Shown here one piece after another: positions 6,477 through 7,058 of a DNA stretch of 7,058 nucleotides. Source of the stretch: Bacteroidota bacterium (GTDB taxonomy: Bacteria; Bacteroidota; Bacteroidia; Chitinophagales; Chitinophagaceae). The position numbers and the translations under genes are program-made. The stretch lies in NCBI GenBank assembly GCA_005883855.1, contig VBAU01000154.1:1169-8226 (forward strand), given 5' to 3'. The notes under the pieces are model-generated. The model was not told the DNA's origin and made no database searches. It saw nothing but the letters and a program-made list of their open reading frames with translations. The stretch's first letter is position 1. Every line of letters begins with the position of its first letter.

Positions 6477-7058
6477 TTAAAATCCTTCAATTTCCGGTTG
6501 GCGATATTTCCACAAAATCTGGAGCGCTTTCAGCTCGTAAGGTTTCCAATATAACCCCGAGCGATAGCGGAGCGATGCTAATCCACGCAAAAAGTTTCGT
6601 TTGAATTTGGTCAACCTGACATCGGATACTGTTGGGTAATATCCATTCAGGACGGTCTCGAAATCTCTGATCTTATCGTTCATCTCAGGCGTGAGCCACG
6701 GAGTGAGAGGATTTTTGCGCAGATCAAACGATTCCCATTGGGGACGGATCCAATCTTCCAGTTGCTCGGGAAAACGAAATCCAGTTTTCAAGACCCGGTC
6801 ATACATTTCGGATCCCTCTGTGGGTACAGGACTGTAAACATAGATGATGATCTCGGTCTTGGGGTTGATCGATTTTATTTCTTTGATAAAAGCAATATCC
6901 TGATCAATCTGGTTCATTACCTGCTCTGGCGTATCAGCAGGAGTGCCGAGGACAAAAGAGTATTCAGGGATGATGTCAAACTTTGCCATGCGAGCGGCAA
7001 ATGAACGGATCTGCGCCGCAGATTGCGTGCCTCCCTTATCCATTTTTTTCAGGATCTC
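6477..7058 (-). CDS. Radical SAM enzyme (BchE/cobalamin-domain type), C-terminal part only; 5' end beyond window
   Basis: The last 193 residues of a larger protein are visible; the frame is open to the window edge, so the ATG at 7043-7041 is internal. The visible start, EILKKMDKGGT, aligns with RVLDAMDKGTT (327-337) of the radical SAM protein at 2551-4041, and IIPEYSFVLGTPADTPEQV aligns with IHPSFFIQFGYLGETKDDI there. This places the break near residue 325 of a B12-binding radical SAM protein, so the B12 and CxxxCxxC regions are presumably outside. The next strand, EIIIYVYSPVPTEGSEMYDR, is the usual late-barrel 'Y.P.PGT..Y' element. The C-terminal region (WIRPQWESFDLRKNPLTPWL, then a basic helical tail) differs from the second enzyme, so this is a distinct family member and not a recent duplicate. 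It is the first gene visible in the operon. Confidence 0.88.
   Translation of the reverse strand, partial: EILKKMDKGGTQSAAQIRSFAARMAKFDIIPEYSFVLGTPADTPEQVMNQIDQDIAFIKEIKSINPKTEIIIYVYSPVPTEGSEMYDRVLKTGFRFPEQLEDWIRPQWESFDLRKNPLTPWLTPEMNDKIRDFETVLNGYYPTVSDVRLTKFKRNFLRGLASLRYRSGLYWKPYELKALQILWKYRQPEIEGF
6483..6488 (-). promoter_or_regulatory. Ribosome binding site for the NPPY methyltransferase
   Basis: The minus strand reads GAAGGA with an 8-nt spacer before the ATG at 6474-6472. The site lies within the last codons of the upstream radical SAM gene. It fixes the start and shows that the host can use Shine-Dalgarno initiation. Confidence 0.6.

Noticed and set aside
7041..7043. ATG as the true start of the rightmost radical SAM protein
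   Set aside because: The frame continues open upstream to the edge (EILKK precedes it) and the Met lies inside a conserved late radical SAM motif, so the gene is truncated by the window.

Overview
The window is dense, ordinary-looking bacterial coding sequence of moderate G+C. It reads as part of a cell-surface polysaccharide or specialised-metabolite locus. No RNA genes, mobile elements, CRISPR arrays or prophage traces were seen. The wording of several proteins resembles what I remember from Bacteroidota and neighbouring phyla: a sugar transferase with a 'GLAQVKGYHGPT' motif, a nucleotidyltransferase with 'GSLSKNYADKKADIDFF', and a radical SAM enzyme starting 'MNRILFTHSYFLRFD'. This is recollection only. 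Several starts have usable Shine-Dalgarno sequences, which are often weak in Bacteroidota, so the phylum is left open.

Layout from left to right. (1) Positions 1-690, minus strand: a sugar-1-phosphate transferase that starts exopolysaccharide or O-antigen repeat units on a lipid carrier, cut by the left edge. (2) 691-819: a 129-bp divergent intergenic region with a small perfect inverted repeat and two weak promoter candidates. (3) 820-1758, plus strand: a protein with a probable N-terminal winged helix and a DNA polymerase beta-type nucleotidyltransferase core. (4) 7058 down to 1703, minus strand: six tightly packed genes that look like one operon. In transcription order they are the C-terminal part of a BchE-like radical SAM enzyme, a small-domain methyltransferase with an NPPY motif, a class I methyltransferase, a radical SAM enzyme with a short SPASM-like tail, a second (complete) cobalamin-domain radical SAM enzyme, and another class I methyltransferase. 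Junctions are +2, -4, 0, +4 and -4 nt, so translational coupling is likely. The last gene converges on the nucleotidyltransferase gene, and the two overlap tail to tail by 56 bp.

Three radical SAM proteins (two BchE/cobalamin type, one with an auxiliary-cluster tail) plus three different methyltransferases look like a tailoring cassette. It would perform several radical and methyl-transfer steps on one product, perhaps a lipid, sugar or modified peptide. The adjacent sugar transferase suggests a link to surface glycan assembly. The product cannot be read from the sequence. One gene start needs care: the methyltransferase at 5093-5812 has an open frame back to 5929, but the ATGA junction at 5809-5812 and the homology-like N-terminus favour the shorter form.
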